The translations under genes were made by a program, and so were the position numbers. Positions 26,024 to 34,768 of a stretch of 64,000 nucleotides of DNA are shown one piece after another. The stretch is taken from assembly GCF_051200825.1 (NCBI RefSeq), contig NZ_CP195158.1, positions 744,001-808,000 on the forward strand, given 5' to 3'. The first letter of the stretch is position 1; each line of letters opens with the position of its first letter. The notes beneath the pieces were generated by a model. The model made no database searches. It was given only the letters and a program-made list of their open reading frames with translations, and was not told the origin of the DNA. The DNA is from Formosa sp030427735 (GTDB taxonomy: Bacteria; Bacteroidota; Bacteroidia; Flavobacteriales; Flavobacteriaceae).

Positions 26024-26416
26024 ATGGCAAAATCAAATACAAAGAGTACTAAAAAACGTAAAGTTGTAGTAGACTCTGTAGGGGAAGCTCACGTTACTGC
26101 TTCTTTTAACAACATCATTATCTCGCTTACTAACAAAAAAGGAGACGTTATTTCATGGTCTTCTGCTGGTAAAATGGGATTTAGAGGATCTAAAAAGAAC
26201 ACGCCTTACGCTGCACAATTAGCGGCAGAAGATGCTGCAGCAGTAGCTCAAGAGGCTGGTCTTAAAAAAGTAAAAGTATATGTTAAGGGACCAGGTAACG
26301 GTAGAGAATCAGCTATCCGTTCTATCCACAATGCAGGTATAGAAGTAACAGAAATTATCGATGTTACTCCATTACCACACAACGGATGTCGTCCTCCAAA
26401 ACGTAGAAGAGTATAA
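26024..26416 (+). CDS. rpsK: Small ribosomal subunit protein uS11
   Basis: 130 aa. GEAHVTASFNNIIISLTNKKGDVISWSSAGKMGFRGSKK-type core and the C-terminal DVTPLPHNGCRPPKRRRV are diagnostic. Lies on the 30S platform. Followed by a terminator (26441-26482) before rpsD. Confidence 0.99.
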   Translation: MAKSNTKSTKKRKVVVDSVGEAHVTASFNNIIISLTNKKGDVISWSSAGKMGFRGSKKNTPYAAQLAAEDAAAVAQEAGLKKVKVYVKGPGNGRESAIRSIHNAGIEVTEIIDVTPLPHNGCRPPKRRRV

Positions 26417-26440
26417 TTTTACACTCTAAATAATAAAAAA

Positions 26441-26482
26441 ATTAATATCAGCTTCAATATACAGTTGGTATTAATTTTTTTT
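26441..26482 (+). terminator. Intrinsic terminator after rpsK
   Basis: A 13-bp stem with two G:U pairs (ATTAATATCAGCT, 26441-26453, with AGTTGGTATTAAT, 26463-26475), then a run of eight Ts. The A run before the left arm makes it partly bidirectional. Its right arm also contains the -33 box of the next promoter. Confidence 0.82.
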
Positions 26483-26495
26483 ATATGTACATTTG
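26465..26495 (+). promoter_or_regulatory. Promoter for rpsD-rpoA-rplQ
   Basis: TTG (26465-26467), a 20-nt spacer and TACATTTG (26488-26495), the same -7 octamer as at rpsL. The -33 box lies inside the right arm of the rpsK terminator. The predicted leader is about 95 nt. Confidence 0.75.
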
Positions 26496-26598
26496 CACAC
26501 TGAAAAAATATAACAACAAGTATAACAAGAGATTAACGATTATCGAAGGATAAGATTTATAAGACCTTAATTCATAATCACTCTTAAATTTAATTAAA

Positions 26599-27204
26599 AT
26601 GGCAAGATATACTGGTCCTAAAACTAAAATAGCTCGTAAATTTGGCGAGGCTATATTTGGAGACGATAAGTCTTTCGAAAAAAGAAATTACCCTCCTGGG
26701 CAACACGGTGCTAACAAACGTCGTGGTAAAAAATCGGAATATGCAATTCAATTAATGGAAAAGCAAAAAGCTAAATATACTTATGGTATTTTAGAGCGTC
26801 AATTCCGTAACATCTTCAAAAAAGCAACAGCAGCTCCTGGAATTACAGGTGAAGTATTATTACAATTATGTGAATCTCGTTTAGATAACGTCGTGTTTAG
26901 AATGGGTATTGCTCCTTCTAGAAGCGGTGCTAGACAATTAGTATCTCACAGACATATTACTGTAAACGGAGAGATTGTAAATATTCCTTCTTACCAATTA
27001 AAAGCTGGAGATGTTGTAGCTGTACGCGAGAAATCTAAATCGTTAGATGCTATCGAAAGATCTTTATCTAACTCTAGTCAAGTGTACGAATGGATTACTT
27101 GGAATTCTGAAACTAAACAAGGTACTTATGTGTCTGTTCCTGCAAGAATCCAGATCCCAGAAAACATTAACGAGCAATTCATCGTCGAATTATACTCTAA
27201 ATAA
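26599..27204 (+). CDS. rpsD: Small ribosomal subunit protein uS4
   Basis: 201 aa. MARYTGPKTKIARKFGE start, the basic YPPGQHGANKRRGKKSEYA region and the S4 RNA-binding domain (RLDNVVFRMGIAPSRSGARQLVSHRHITVNG) are complete. In E. coli S4 represses the alpha operon. Here rpsD has its own promoter and starts the rpsD-rpoA-rplQ unit. Confidence 0.99.
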   Translation: MARYTGPKTKIARKFGEAIFGDDKSFEKRNYPPGQHGANKRRGKKSEYAIQLMEKQKAKYTYGILERQFRNIFKKATAAPGITGEVLLQLCESRLDNVVFRMGIAPSRSGARQLVSHRHITVNGEIVNIPSYQLKAGDVVAVREKSKSLDAIERSLSNSSQVYEWITWNSETKQGTYVSVPARIQIPENINEQFIVELYSK

Positions 27205-27299
27205 TAACTAAAAACATTGGTATTTGGCCAAAGGGTTTATTCGTACTTCTTCAAACTTATAGACCGCGCAACTAAATAACAATTAAAACGAAGAACAAT

Positions 27300-28292
27300 A
27301 TGGCAGTATTTAATTTTCAAAAACCCGACAAAGTAATCATGATCGATTCTACTGATTTCGAAGGTAAATTCGAATTCAGACCATTAGAACCTGGTTATGG
27401 ACTAACAGTTGGTAATGCATTACGTAGAGTTTTACTTTCTTCATTAGAAGGTTTTGCTATTACCTCGGTTAGAATTGAAGGGGTAGACCACGAATTTTCA
27501 ACAATTCCTGGTGTTGTAGAAGACGTAACAGAAATTATTTTAAATTTAAAACAAGTACGTTTTAAAAGACAAATAGAAGATGTAGATAACGAGTCGGTAT
27601 CTATTTCAATTTCTGGTCAAGAACAAATTACAGCAGGGGATTTCCAAAAATTTATTTCTGGCTTTCAAGTGTTAAATTCAGATTTAGTAATCTGTAATTT
27701 AGATCCTAAAGTGAGCGTGAATATGGAAATTACTATCGAAAAAGGTAGAGGTTATGTTCCTGCAGAAGAAAATAAAAAAGCAACTGCTCCTATTGGAACA
27801 ATTTTTACAGATTCTATTTACACGCCAATTAAAAATGTTAAATATAGCATCGAAAATTACCGTGTAGAGCAAAAAACGGATTACGAAAAATTAGTGTTCG
27901 AAATCCAATCAGATGGTTCTATAACTCCGCAAGACGCGTTAACAGAAGCAGCTAAAACACTTATTCACCACTTCATGTTATTCTCAGACGAAAGAATTAC
28001 ATTAGAAGCTGATGAAATCGCACAAACAGAAACTTACGATGAAGAATCACTTCATATGAGACAGTTACTGAAAACTAAATTAGTAGATATGGATCTGTCT
28101 GTACGTGCCTTAAACTGTTTAAAAGCAGCAGAAGTTGATACTTTAGGAGATTTAGTATCGTTCAATAAAAACGATTTAATGAAGTTCCGTAACTTCGGTA
28201 AAAAATCTTTAACAGAATTAGAAGAACTAGTAAATGTTAAAGGTCTTAATTTCGGAATGGATTTGTCGAAATATAAATTAGATAAAGATTAA
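27300..28292 (+). CDS. rpoA: RNA polymerase alpha subunit
   Basis: 330 aa. The N-terminal dimerisation domain (PLEPGYGLTVGNALRRVLLSSLEG) and the C-terminal domain (ELDLSVRALNCLKAAEV-like, here MDLSVRALNCLKAAEVDTLG, and FRNFGKKSLTELEELV) are both present, so it can respond to UP elements and activators. 95 bp after rpsD; a small TTTGGCCAAA palindrome (27223-27232) is the only structure seen in that gap. Confidence 0.99.
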   Translation: MAVFNFQKPDKVIMIDSTDFEGKFEFRPLEPGYGLTVGNALRRVLLSSLEGFAITSVRIEGVDHEFSTIPGVVEDVTEIILNLKQVRFKRQIEDVDNESVSISISGQEQITAGDFQKFISGFQVLNSDLVICNLDPKVSVNMEITIEKGRGYVPAEENKKATAPIGTIFTDSIYTPIKNVKYSIENYRVEQKTDYEKLVFEIQSDGSITPQDALTEAAKTLIHHFMLFSDERITLEADEIAQTETYDEESLHMRQLLKTKLVDMDLSVRALNCLKAAEVDTLGDLVSFNKNDLMKFRNFGKKSLTELEELVNVKGLNFGMDLSKYKLDKD

Positions 28293-28352
28293 TTAATCAT
28301 ATTTTGCTCCTCGAATAATCGAGTTTGGTAGCAAGATGATAACACAAATGTC

Positions 28353-28835
28353 ATGAGACACGGAAAAAAAGTAAATCATTTAGGTAGACAAACAGCGCAC
28401 AGAAAAGCAATGTTAGCCAATATGGCTTGTTCTTTAATCGAGCACAAACGTATTAATACTACCGTAGCTAAAGCAAAAGCTTTAAAACAATTTGTAGAGC
28501 CTTTAGTAACAAAATCTAAAGAAGATACAACCCACAACAGACGTCTAGTTTTTAGTAAATTAAGACAAAAAGATGCCGTTTCTGAGTTATTTAGAAATGT
28601 TGCAACTAAAGTTGGGGACAGACCAGGTGGATATACTCGTATTATTAAACTTGGAAATCGTTTAGGAGATAACGCTGATATGGCAATGATAGAATTAGTT
28701 GATTACAACGAAATCTATAACGCTGGTAAAGCAGAAAAGAAAACTACACGTAGAAGTAGAAGAGGTGGTTCTAAAGCTGCTCAACCTGCTGCTCCTGCTG
28801 TAGAAGAGACTAAAGCTTCAAACGAAGAAGAATAA
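28353..28835 (+). CDS. rplQ: Large ribosomal subunit protein bL17
   Basis: 160 aa. MRHGKKVNHLGRQTAHRKAMLANMA and RINTTVAKAKALKQFVEPLVT are diagnostic. The C-terminal extension of about 40 residues, Lys/Arg-rich then Ala/Pro/Glu-rich, is common in Bacteroidota but absent from E. coli (127 aa). Last gene of the ribosomal cluster, followed by a terminator. Confidence 0.99.
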   Translation: MRHGKKVNHLGRQTAHRKAMLANMACSLIEHKRINTTVAKAKALKQFVEPLVTKSKEDTTHNRRLVFSKLRQKDAVSELFRNVATKVGDRPGGYTRIIKLGNRLGDNADMAMIELVDYNEIYNAGKAEKKTTRRSRRGGSKAAQPAAPAVEETKASNEEE

Positions 28836-28862
28836 ATGATAAATCATTTTTCAAATATTAAA

Positions 28863-28895
28863 AAAAGCTATCCTGTTAGGGATGGCTTTTTTTTT
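28863..28895 (+). terminator. Terminator of the ribosomal cluster after rplQ
   Basis: AAAAGCTATCC / GGATGGCTTTT (28863-28873, 28880-28890, one G:U pair), loop TGTTAG, then a T tract to 28895. It runs directly into the -7 box of the next gene. Confidence 0.88.
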
Positions 28896-28902
28896 ATATT
28901 TG
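28895..28902 (+). promoter_or_regulatory. -7 promoter element of the secreted hypothetical gene
   Basis: TATATTTG matches TAnnTTTG and lies 26 bp before the ATG at 28928. No clear TTG at the usual -33 distance, so it is a partial match. Its first base is the end of the rplQ terminator T tract. Confidence 0.55.
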
Positions 28903-28927
28903 CCTCAACTAATAAAAACATATAAAC

Positions 28928-29650
28928 ATGAAATACCTACCAATTGTAATTTTCGCCTTATCAAGCCTTTGTGTATCTGCCCAAGCAAAAGAATTAAGTG
29001 TTTTAAACGAATTAAGAGAAAATCAATCTAGACCAAAACCTTTGTTAGGTCCAGGCTCTACAATTACCGCCTACAAACCTAATACAGCTTCAGATATTAA
29101 AGGTTCGGTTTATTTGTTTGATACTTGGTATTTAGGTTCAAAAATTTATTTCGAAAATCAGGAAGATCCAGTAAGAATTGATGGCTGTAATTTTAATATC
29201 AAAGACGAAGGTTTTGAAATGATGTATTCTGGCGATTCTATTTTCAGCATTAATTCAGCATATGTAGATAAAGTACTTATTGCAAATAAAACTTTCAAAA
29301 AGTATATCGATCCAGACTTAAAAACAAATCTTTTTTTCGAAGAAGTATATGCATCAGATAAAATGGTTCTTCTAAAAAAATATGAGCTAGATATAAAGGA
29401 AGGCATGGTAAACCAAATGACTGGTAATAAACTTAACCCAGACAAATATGTGACAAAAGAAACCTATTTTGTTGTAGAAGACCAAGAAAATCCAATTCTG
29501 GAAGAAACCAAACTAAATAAAAAATTAGTAAATAGTTTAATTACTGAAGAAGACCAAGCGAAAGTAAAGAAATATGCAAAAGATAAGCATCTGTCTTATA
29601 AAGAAGAAACCGATGTAAGATATATTTTGAACTACGCAAAATCTATTTAA
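28928..29650 (+). CDS. Secreted protein of unknown function
   Basis: 240 aa with a clear type I signal peptide (MKYLPIVIFALSSLCVSAQA, cut near residue 18-20). The mature part is charged and mixed alpha/beta, with GSVYLFDTWY, NFNIKDEGFEMMYSGDSIF and a Lys-rich C-terminus. No catalytic motif, no lipobox and no sorting domain are seen, so a periplasmic location is inferred. I do not recognise the family. It sits between rplQ and carA with its own -7 box; carA starts 32 bp later and may be co-transcribed. Confidence 0.75.
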   Translation: MKYLPIVIFALSSLCVSAQAKELSVLNELRENQSRPKPLLGPGSTITAYKPNTASDIKGSVYLFDTWYLGSKIYFENQEDPVRIDGCNFNIKDEGFEMMYSGDSIFSINSAYVDKVLIANKTFKKYIDPDLKTNLFFEEVYASDKMVLLKKYELDIKEGMVNQMTGNKLNPDKYVTKETYFVVEDQENPILEETKLNKKLVNSLITEEDQAKVKKYAKDKHLSYKEETDVRYILNYAKSI

Positions 29651-29682
29651 TAACATTCAATTTTTTGACTTATATAAAAACA

Positions 29683-30786
29683 ATGAAATATCAGAAAAAG
29701 AAACAAGCAGTCGTGTTGTTAGCAGATGGTACCATTTTTTATGGTAAAGCTGTTGGAGGTAAAGAAGGAACTGCCTTTGGCGAAGTATGTTTTAATACCG
29801 GAATGACTGGTTATCAGGAAATTTTTACAGATCCATCGTACTTTGGTCAAATCATGGTTACAACCAATGCCCATATTGGCAATTATGGTACTCAAGAAGA
29901 TGAAGTTGAATCTGATAACATTAAAATTGCTGGTTTAATTTGTAAAAATTTTAGTTACGATTATTCAAGAGCTTCTGCCGATTCTAGTTTAGAAGATTTT
30001 TTAAACGCAAACAACTTATTAGCAATATCCGATGTAGATACGCGTGCTCTAGTAAGTTACATTAGAGATAATGGCGCTATGAATGCTGTAATTTCTACAG
30101 ATGTAGATAATATTGAAGGACTTAAAAAACAATTGGCTGATATTCCAGATATGAATGGTTTGGAATTAGCTTCAAAAGTGTCTACAAAAGAACCTTATTT
30201 TGTAGGTGATGAAAATGCAGATATTAAAATTGCAGCCCTCGATTTAGGAATAAAGAAAAACATTTTAAGAAATCTTGCAAAACGTGGTGCCTATATTAAA
30301 GTGTATCCTTATAACGCTACTTTCGAAGAATTAAGCTCTTGGAACCCAGATGGCTATTTCTTATCAAACGGACCTGGAGATCCAGAACCTTTATTAGGAG
30401 CACAAGCTGTGGCTAAAGAAATTTTAGACAGAAACCTACCTGTTTTTGGTATTTGTTTAGGGCATCAAGTAATCGCTTTGGCTAATGGCGTATCTACTTA
30501 TAAAATGCATAACGGCCATAGAGGTATTAATCACCCTGTAAAAAATTTACTAACAGGAAAAGGCGAAATAACTTCACAAAATCACGGGTTTGCAGTTAAT
30601 AGAGAACAAGTAGAAGCACATCCTGATTTAGAGATTACACATGTACATCTTAACGACGATACAGTTGCAGGCTTAAAAATGAAAAATAAGAATTGTTTTT
30701 CTGTACAATACCATCCAGAGGCCAGTCCAGGTCCACACGATGCCGATTATTTGTTCGATCAGTTTATCGAAAACATTAAAAAATAA
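29683..30786 (+). CDS. carA: Carbamoyl-phosphate synthase small (glutaminase) subunit
   Basis: 367 aa from the ATG at 29683; an in-frame TTG at 29665 is less likely. The N-terminal domain has LADGTIFYGKAVGG and FNTGMTGYQEIFTDPSYFGQ. The class I amidotransferase domain has SNGPGDPEP, the nucleophile Cys in GICLGHQVIAL and the catalytic His/Glu in QYHPEASPGPHD. It supplies ammonia from glutamine to CarB for pyrimidine and arginine synthesis. carB is not adjacent. Followed by a strong terminator. Confidence 0.98.
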   Translation: MKYQKKKQAVVLLADGTIFYGKAVGGKEGTAFGEVCFNTGMTGYQEIFTDPSYFGQIMVTTNAHIGNYGTQEDEVESDNIKIAGLICKNFSYDYSRASADSSLEDFLNANNLLAISDVDTRALVSYIRDNGAMNAVISTDVDNIEGLKKQLADIPDMNGLELASKVSTKEPYFVGDENADIKIAALDLGIKKNILRNLAKRGAYIKVYPYNATFEELSSWNPDGYFLSNGPGDPEPLLGAQAVAKEILDRNLPVFGICLGHQVIALANGVSTYKMHNGHRGINHPVKNLLTGKGEITSQNHGFAVNREQVEAHPDLEITHVHLNDDTVAGLKMKNKNCFSVQYHPEASPGPHDADYLFDQFIENIKK

Positions 30787-30792
30787 AACAAT

Positions 30793-30829
30793 AAAACCTC
30801 AGAAAAAATTGCTTTTTCTGAGGTTTTTT
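30793..30829 (+). terminator. Terminator after carA
   Basis: Perfect 15-bp inverted repeat AAAACCTCAGAAAAA / TTTTTCTGAGGTTTT (30793-30807, 30813-30827) with a 5-nt loop and a T tract. Confidence 0.92.
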
Positions 30830-30951
30830 CTTTACGAAAACATTATAGTGAAAATATTGCATAAATATAAAGGCAAATGTTAAATTATAGTGTATCTATT
30901 TTGTAATTTAGTAGTTAGAAAAACTTAAAATAACATTAAAAAATTAATACG

Positions 30952-32241
30952 ATGAGCATAATAATTAATATTCATGCAAGACAAATTTTAGATTCGCGTG
31001 GTAATCCAACGGTAGAGGTAGATGTACTTACAGAAAATGGTGCTTTAGGTAGAGCGGCAGTTCCTTCAGGAGCATCTACAGGAGAGCATGAAGCAGTAGA
31101 GTTAAGAGACGGTGGCGATTCTTATATGGGGAAAGGCGTTTCTAAAGCAGTGGAAAATGTGAATACCATTATAGCTCAAGAATTATTAGGAACTTCTGTT
31201 TTCGAACAAAATCAAATCGATCAAATTATGATTGATTTAGATGGAACACCAAACAAATCAAAATTAGGTGCTAACGCCATTTTAGGTGTGTCTTTAGCTG
31301 TTGCTAAAGCTGCTGCTTTCGAATTAGGCGTGCCTTTATACCGTTATGTTGGTGGTGTATCTGCTAATACTTTACCAGTACCAATGATGAATATCATTAA
31401 CGGTGGTTCTCATAGCGATGCGCCAATTGCATTTCAAGAATTTATGATTATGCCTGTTAAAGCCAAAAACTTTACACATGCTATGCAAATGGGAACCGAG
31501 ATTTTCCATAACCTTAAGAAAGTACTTCACGATCGTGGTTTAAGTACGGCAGTTGGAGATGAAGGTGGTTTTGCTCCAACATTAGAAGGTGGTACCGAAG
31601 ATGCTTTAGATTCTATTAAATTGGCCGTAGAAAAAGCAGGATACAGTTTTGGAGACGATATAATGATTGCTTTAGATTGTGCTTCTGCAGAATTCTTTGT
31701 AGATGGTAAGTACGATTACTCTAAATTTGAAGGGCCTACAGGGAAAGTTAGAACAAGCGCAGAACAAGCTGATTATTTAGCAGAATTGGTGGCAAAATAT
31801 CCTATTATATCTATTGAAGACGGTATGGATGAAAACGACTGGGACGGTTGGAAATTGCTAACCGAAAAAATAGGTGATAAAGTACAATTGGTAGGCGACG
31901 ATTTGTTTGTAACTAACGTAGAGCGTCTATCTCGTGGTATCGATGAAGGTATTGCAAATTCAATCCTTATTAAAGTAAACCAAATCGGTTCTTTAACTGA
32001 AACTATTGCTGCTGTAAACATGGCTAAAAATGCTGGATATACATCTGTAATGTCTCACCGTTCTGGAGAGACCGAAGATAACACCATTGCAGATTTAGCA
32101 GTAGCCTTAAATTGTGGCCAAATTAAAACAGGTTCTGCATCGCGAAGCGACCGTATGGCAAAGTATAATCAATTATTACGTATAGAAGAAGAGTTGGCAG
32201 ATGTGGCTTATTATCCACAATCCAAAGCTTTTAAATTCTAA
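30952..32241 (+). CDS. eno: Enolase
   Basis: 429 aa. Converts 2-phosphoglycerate to phosphoenolpyruvate. ARQILDSRGNPTVEVDV, VPSGASTGEHEAVELRD (substrate loop), GDEGGFAP, the Mg ligands in ALDCASAEF, SIEDGMDE and GDDLFVTN, and SHRSGETEDNTIADLAV are all present. A single-gene unit between two terminators; the 165-bp upstream gap shows only a weak promoter-like TATTTTGTA stretch near 30897. Confidence 0.99.
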   Translation: MSIIINIHARQILDSRGNPTVEVDVLTENGALGRAAVPSGASTGEHEAVELRDGGDSYMGKGVSKAVENVNTIIAQELLGTSVFEQNQIDQIMIDLDGTPNKSKLGANAILGVSLAVAKAAAFELGVPLYRYVGGVSANTLPVPMMNIINGGSHSDAPIAFQEFMIMPVKAKNFTHAMQMGTEIFHNLKKVLHDRGLSTAVGDEGGFAPTLEGGTEDALDSIKLAVEKAGYSFGDDIMIALDCASAEFFVDGKYDYSKFEGPTGKVRTSAEQADYLAELVAKYPIISIEDGMDENDWDGWKLLTEKIGDKVQLVGDDLFVTNVERLSRGIDEGIANSILIKVNQIGSLTETIAAVNMAKNAGYTSVMSHRSGETEDNTIADLAVALNCGQIKTGSASRSDRMAKYNQLLRIEEELADVAYYPQSKAFKF

Positions 32242-32258
32242 ATTCGTAGAATAGTTTA

Positions 32259-32297
32259 AAATGGCGGTTATTAAATTAAATAATCGCCATTTTTTTT
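32259..32297 (+). terminator. Terminator after eno
   Basis: AATGGCGGTTATT pairs with AATAATCGCCATT (32260-32272, 32279-32291, one G:U) over a 6-nt loop, followed by seven to eight Ts. Confidence 0.9.
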
Positions 32298-32400
32298 GTA
32301 AAAAATCTACTAAAACCTTTATTTATTAGCTTTAAAATTCATGAGATATTTCGTATTTTAGCGAGCAGCTAAAAAAATAGAAAAATTCAATAAAATAAAT

Positions 32401-33687
32401 ATGTCAAAAACAGCTAAATTAGAAATAGATGGAAAGAAATACGAATTTCCATTAATTACTGGAACAGAGAATGAAGTCGCTATAGATATTAAGAATTTAA
32501 GATCTGGAACAGAGGAAGTTATAACATTAGACCCAGGTTTTAAAAATACAGGTTCTTGCGAAAGCGCCATAACATTTTTAGATGGAGAAAAAGGAATTTT
32601 AAGATATAGAGGGTACTCCATTGAAGAATTAGCTGAAAAAGCAGACTTTTTAGAAGTTGCATATTTATTAATCTTTGGAGAGCTTCCAACAAAAGAACAA
32701 AACGATAAATTTCATAACGATATTAAAGCCGAAGCTGTAGTTGATGAAGATGTTAAGAAAATTTTAGAATCGTTCCCTAAGTCGGCTCACCCAATGGGAG
32801 TGATTGCATCGTTAACCAGTGCTTTAACAGCATTTAATCCTTCGTCTGTAAATGTAGAATCCGAAGAGGATATGTATAAGGCCATCGTTAAGATTATGGG
32901 GAAATTCCCTGTTTTAGTAGCTTGGACATTACGCAGAAGACAAGGTTTACCATTAAATTACGGAAGCGACGAAATAGGATATGTTGAGAACATTTTAAAA
33001 ATGATGTTCGAAAAACCTAATCACCCATACGAGCAAAATAAAATACTTGTAAACGCTTTAGATAAATTATTAATCTTACATGCAGATCACGAACAAAACT
33101 GTTCAACCTCTACAGTACGTATAGTGGGGTCGTCGCATGCTGGTTTATTTGCTTCATTATCTGCAGGGATTTCTGCATTATGGGGGCCTTTACATGGTGG
33201 TGCTAACCAAGCTGTATTAGAAATGCTTGAGGCTATTAAGACAGATGGTGGCGATACTAAAAAGTATATGGCTAAGGCTAAGGATAAAAAAGATCCATTC
33301 CGTTTAATGGGATTCGGTCACCGTGTTTACAAAAATTTCGATCCGCGTGCTAGAATCATTAAAAAAGCTGCAGATGAAGTTTTAGGCGATTTAGGTATTG
33401 AAGATCCAATTTTAGATATCGCTAAAGGTTTAGAAAAAGAAGCGTTAGAAGATCAGTATTTTGTAGATAGAAAGTTATATCCTAATGTAGATTTTTATTC
33501 AGGTATTATTTACAGAGGTATGGGTATACCAACAGATATGTTTACCGTAATGTTTGCTTTAGGTAGATTGCCAGGTTGGATTGCACAATGGAGAGAAATG
33601 CGTTTACGTAAAGAGCCAATTGGACGTCCTCGCCAGCTTTATACAGGAGCAACCTTAAGACCGTTTGTAGATATAGACAAACGCTAA
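32401..33687 (+). CDS. gltA: Citrate synthase (hexameric, type II)
   Basis: 428 aa. It joins acetyl-CoA and oxaloacetate. The N-terminal beta domain (AKLEIDGKKYEFPLITGTEN) marks the longer type that is NADH-sensitive in Gram-negatives. Catalytic motifs are LHADHEQNCSTSTVR, GPLHGGANQAVLEML and GFGHRVYKNFDPRA, with the late Asp in the VDFYSG region. Own transcription unit, followed by a very long hairpin. Confidence 0.98.
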   Translation: MSKTAKLEIDGKKYEFPLITGTENEVAIDIKNLRSGTEEVITLDPGFKNTGSCESAITFLDGEKGILRYRGYSIEELAEKADFLEVAYLLIFGELPTKEQNDKFHNDIKAEAVVDEDVKKILESFPKSAHPMGVIASLTSALTAFNPSSVNVESEEDMYKAIVKIMGKFPVLVAWTLRRRQGLPLNYGSDEIGYVENILKMMFEKPNHPYEQNKILVNALDKLLILHADHEQNCSTSTVRIVGSSHAGLFASLSAGISALWGPLHGGANQAVLEMLEAIKTDGGDTKKYMAKAKDKKDPFRLMGFGHRVYKNFDPRARIIKKAADEVLGDLGIEDPILDIAKGLEKEALEDQYFVDRKLYPNVDFYSGIIYRGMGIPTDMFTVMFALGRLPGWIAQWREMRLRKEPIGRPRQLYTGATLRPFVDIDKR

Positions 33688-33706
33688 TTAAGTACTAATA
33701 AAATAT

Positions 33707-33766
33707 AAATGTCATTTTAATCTAGTTGCGAATTTTTCGTTTATCGAGATTAAAATGACATTTTTT
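33707..33766. terminator. Long hairpin terminator between gltA and the DDAH-like gene
   Basis: Perfect 17-bp inverted repeat AAATGTCATTTTAATCT / AGATTAAAATGACATTT (33707-33723, 33747-33763). The 23-nt loop has an inner CGAA/TTCG pairing. A T tract follows on the plus strand. It is longer than the other terminators here and ends only 12 bp before the next ATG. Confidence 0.78.
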
Positions 33767-33777
33767 ATATATAGATT

Positions 33778-34692
33778 ATGTTATCATTACACGTAAAAAA
33801 TGAAACGTCAAGACTAAGAGCTGTAGTGTTAGGTACAGCCGTTAGTAACGGGCCAACGCCTAGTGTAGAAGAGGCTTACGACCCTAAATCTTTAGAGCAT
33901 ATTAAAGCAGGAACATATCCTGTAGAGAGCGATATGGTAAAAGAAATGGAGGCTGTTAATCGGGTTTTTGAAAAATATAATGTGCAGGTTTTCCGTCCTA
34001 CAATTATTCCAAATTACAATCAGATTTTTGCTAGAGATATCGCTTTTGTTATAGATGATATTTTTATTAAAGCCAATATATTACCAGATAGAGAGCAGGA
34101 ACTAGAAGCTTTAAACCATGTTTTAGCGCAAATAGATTCCTCTAAAATTGTGAAACCACCAGAGGAAGTTCATATTGAAGGTGGTGATGTTATGCTATGG
34201 AACGATTACATTTTTATAGGCACTTATCGTGGCGAAGATTATGCCGATTACATTACGGCCAGAACAAACCATTATGGTGTAGAGTTTATAAAACAGTTAT
34301 TCCCAGATAAAATAGTTAAAGATTTCGATTTAGTAAAATCTAAAACAGAGCCAAGGGATAATGCATTGCATTTAGATTGTTGTTTTCAGCCTGTAGGAAA
34401 AAACAAAGCGATAATGTATAAAGACGGATTTAGAGTTAAAGAGGAATATGAGTATTTGCTGAATTTATTTGGGGCAGATAATGTATTTCAGATTACCAGA
34501 GAAGAAATGTACCACATGAATAGTAATGTGTTTTCTATCGATGAAAATGTAGTCATTTCAGAGCGAAACTTTACTCGTCTTAATGCTTGGTTACGTGCCA
34601 ATGGTTTTGTGGTAGAAGAGGTGCCTTATTCCGAAATTTCTAAGCAAGAAGGTTTGCTAAGGTGCTCTACAATGCCTTTAGTTAGAGATTAA
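33778..34692 (+). CDS. Dimethylarginine dimethylaminohydrolase-like protein (arginine deiminase/amidinotransferase superfamily)
   Basis: 304 aa. The superfamily's catalytic set is present in order: FARDIAF (Asp87), EGGDV (134-138), NALHLDCCF (His198) and the nucleophile Cys296 in LLRCSTMP. Enzymes of this fold hydrolyse or transfer the guanidino group of arginine, methylarginine or related compounds. The exact substrate cannot be read from sequence, and no arginine genes adjoin except carA 3 kb upstream. It begins just after the gltA hairpin, so its promoter is unclear. Confidence 0.85.
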   Translation: MLSLHVKNETSRLRAVVLGTAVSNGPTPSVEEAYDPKSLEHIKAGTYPVESDMVKEMEAVNRVFEKYNVQVFRPTIIPNYNQIFARDIAFVIDDIFIKANILPDREQELEALNHVLAQIDSSKIVKPPEEVHIEGGDVMLWNDYIFIGTYRGEDYADYITARTNHYGVEFIKQLFPDKIVKDFDLVKSKTEPRDNALHLDCCFQPVGKNKAIMYKDGFRVKEEYEYLLNLFGADNVFQITREEMYHMNSNVFSIDENVVISERNFTRLNAWLRANGFVVEEVPYSEISKQEGLLRCSTMPLVRD

Positions 34693-34754
34693 GTTTACAT
34701 TGGTTTTTTGTTTTTATAAAGGTAAATTAATATTGCCCATATTCTATAAAATTT

Positions 34755-34762
34755 TACTTTTG
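34755..34762 (+). promoter_or_regulatory. -7 promoter element just before the SprT-like gene
   Basis: TACTTTTG fits TAnnTTTG and ends only 6 bp before the ATG at 34769. With the usual start about 6-7 nt after the box, transcription would begin at or near the A of the start codon, predicting a leaderless mRNA. Confidence 0.6.
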
Positions 34763-34768
34763 TAAGTA

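Noticed and set aside
27223..27232. TTTGGCCAAA palindrome between rpsD and rpoA
   Set aside because: Only 10 bp with no further symmetry; expected by chance in a window of this size.
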